From contig BLXT01007728.1 of NCBI GenBank assembly GCA_019648995.1, forward strand, positions 1,388,403 to 1,419,153: DNA of 30,751 nt. Reading direction: 5' to 3'. The translations under genes and the position numbers were made by a program. Of the stretch, positions 30,684 to 30,751 are shown piece after piece (the stretch's first letter is position 1; each line of letters opens with the position of its first letter). Under the pieces are notes generated by a model, which saw nothing but the letters and a program-made list of their open reading frames with translations, was not told where the DNA came from and did not search any database. This stretch comes from Plakobranchus ocellatus. Its lineage: Eukaryota; Mollusca; Gastropoda; Plakobranchidae.

Positions 30684-30751
30684 TCAGGTGCCTTGCCCCT
30701 TGGCGTTGGCGATCATGTCCTTCCAGCTCTCTCGATCCCAGGATTCCGACA
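30684..30751 (-). mobile_element. 3' end of a LINE ORF2 (truncated by window edge)
   Basis: On the minus strand the frame reads SESWDRESWKDMIANAKGQG, then Thr and TGA at 30684-30686. This is the typical W.DR..W...I extreme C-terminus of RTE/CR1-like non-LTR retrotransposon proteins. It is followed directly by a (TGA)n tail (about 30671-30686). The frame is intact as far as visible and the rest lies outside the window. It shares the terminal DMIAN-type wording with the relic in intron 5 but is in the opposite orientation. Confidence 0.75.

Overview
The window is an AT-rich piece of an animal nuclear genome, most likely a gastropod mollusc. The reasons are introns with GT-AG borders, tRNA-derived SINEs, LINE debris, and many TAGATC / TAGGCCTA-type short repeats of the kind common in pulmonate-like snail genomes. 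The taxon is inferred from these habits and not from a marker gene. There are no bacterial features.

One protein-coding gene dominates. It lies on the minus strand from the ATG at 29422 to the TGA at 8534. Seven coding exons can be placed from splice sites and reading phase: 29366-29422, 29215-29260, 25423-25656, 24410-24619, 21386-21496, 13616-17170 and 8534-10791. They sum to 6471 nt, exactly 2157 codons including the stop, giving a 2156-residue protein. Exons 1-3 encode a PH domain and exons 4-5 a PTB domain. Both match vertebrate Dok-7, the cytoplasmic activator of MuSK, including the RDGKKWK..W...K.SPVAD segment and the LRR..G / G.RCG arginines of the PTB domain. The two large last exons encode about 1,937 residues of apparently disordered docking tail. 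It holds two YxxP motifs like the Crk sites of Dok-7, five YxxM motifs like the PI3K sites of IRS proteins, several YxN (Grb2-type) sites, proline-rich SH3 ligands, and two C-terminal Y-x-x-[VI]-D motifs. Human Dok-7 is 504 residues, so this orthologue is about four times longer and looks like a Dok-7 head on an IRS/Gab-like tail.

Layout from left to right: 1-8533 is downstream of the gene and holds two related SINEs (2698-2943 and about 6123-6362) and a TA-flanked inverted-repeat DNA transposon (6698-7511). That transposon carries the nearest AATAAA for the minus-strand transcript. Exon 7 is followed by intron 6 (10792-13615), exon 6, and intron 5 with a decayed LINE reverse-transcriptase relic on the plus strand (17440-18365). 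Then come exon 5, intron 4 with a strong hairpin (22525-22620), exon 4, intron 3, exon 3, and intron 2 with a dyad-unit tandem array (28482-28618) and TAGATC-rich sequence. Exons 2 and 1 follow. The 5' flank runs to a truncated LINE end on the minus strand at 30684-30751. No RNA gene, second host gene or CRISPR array was seen.
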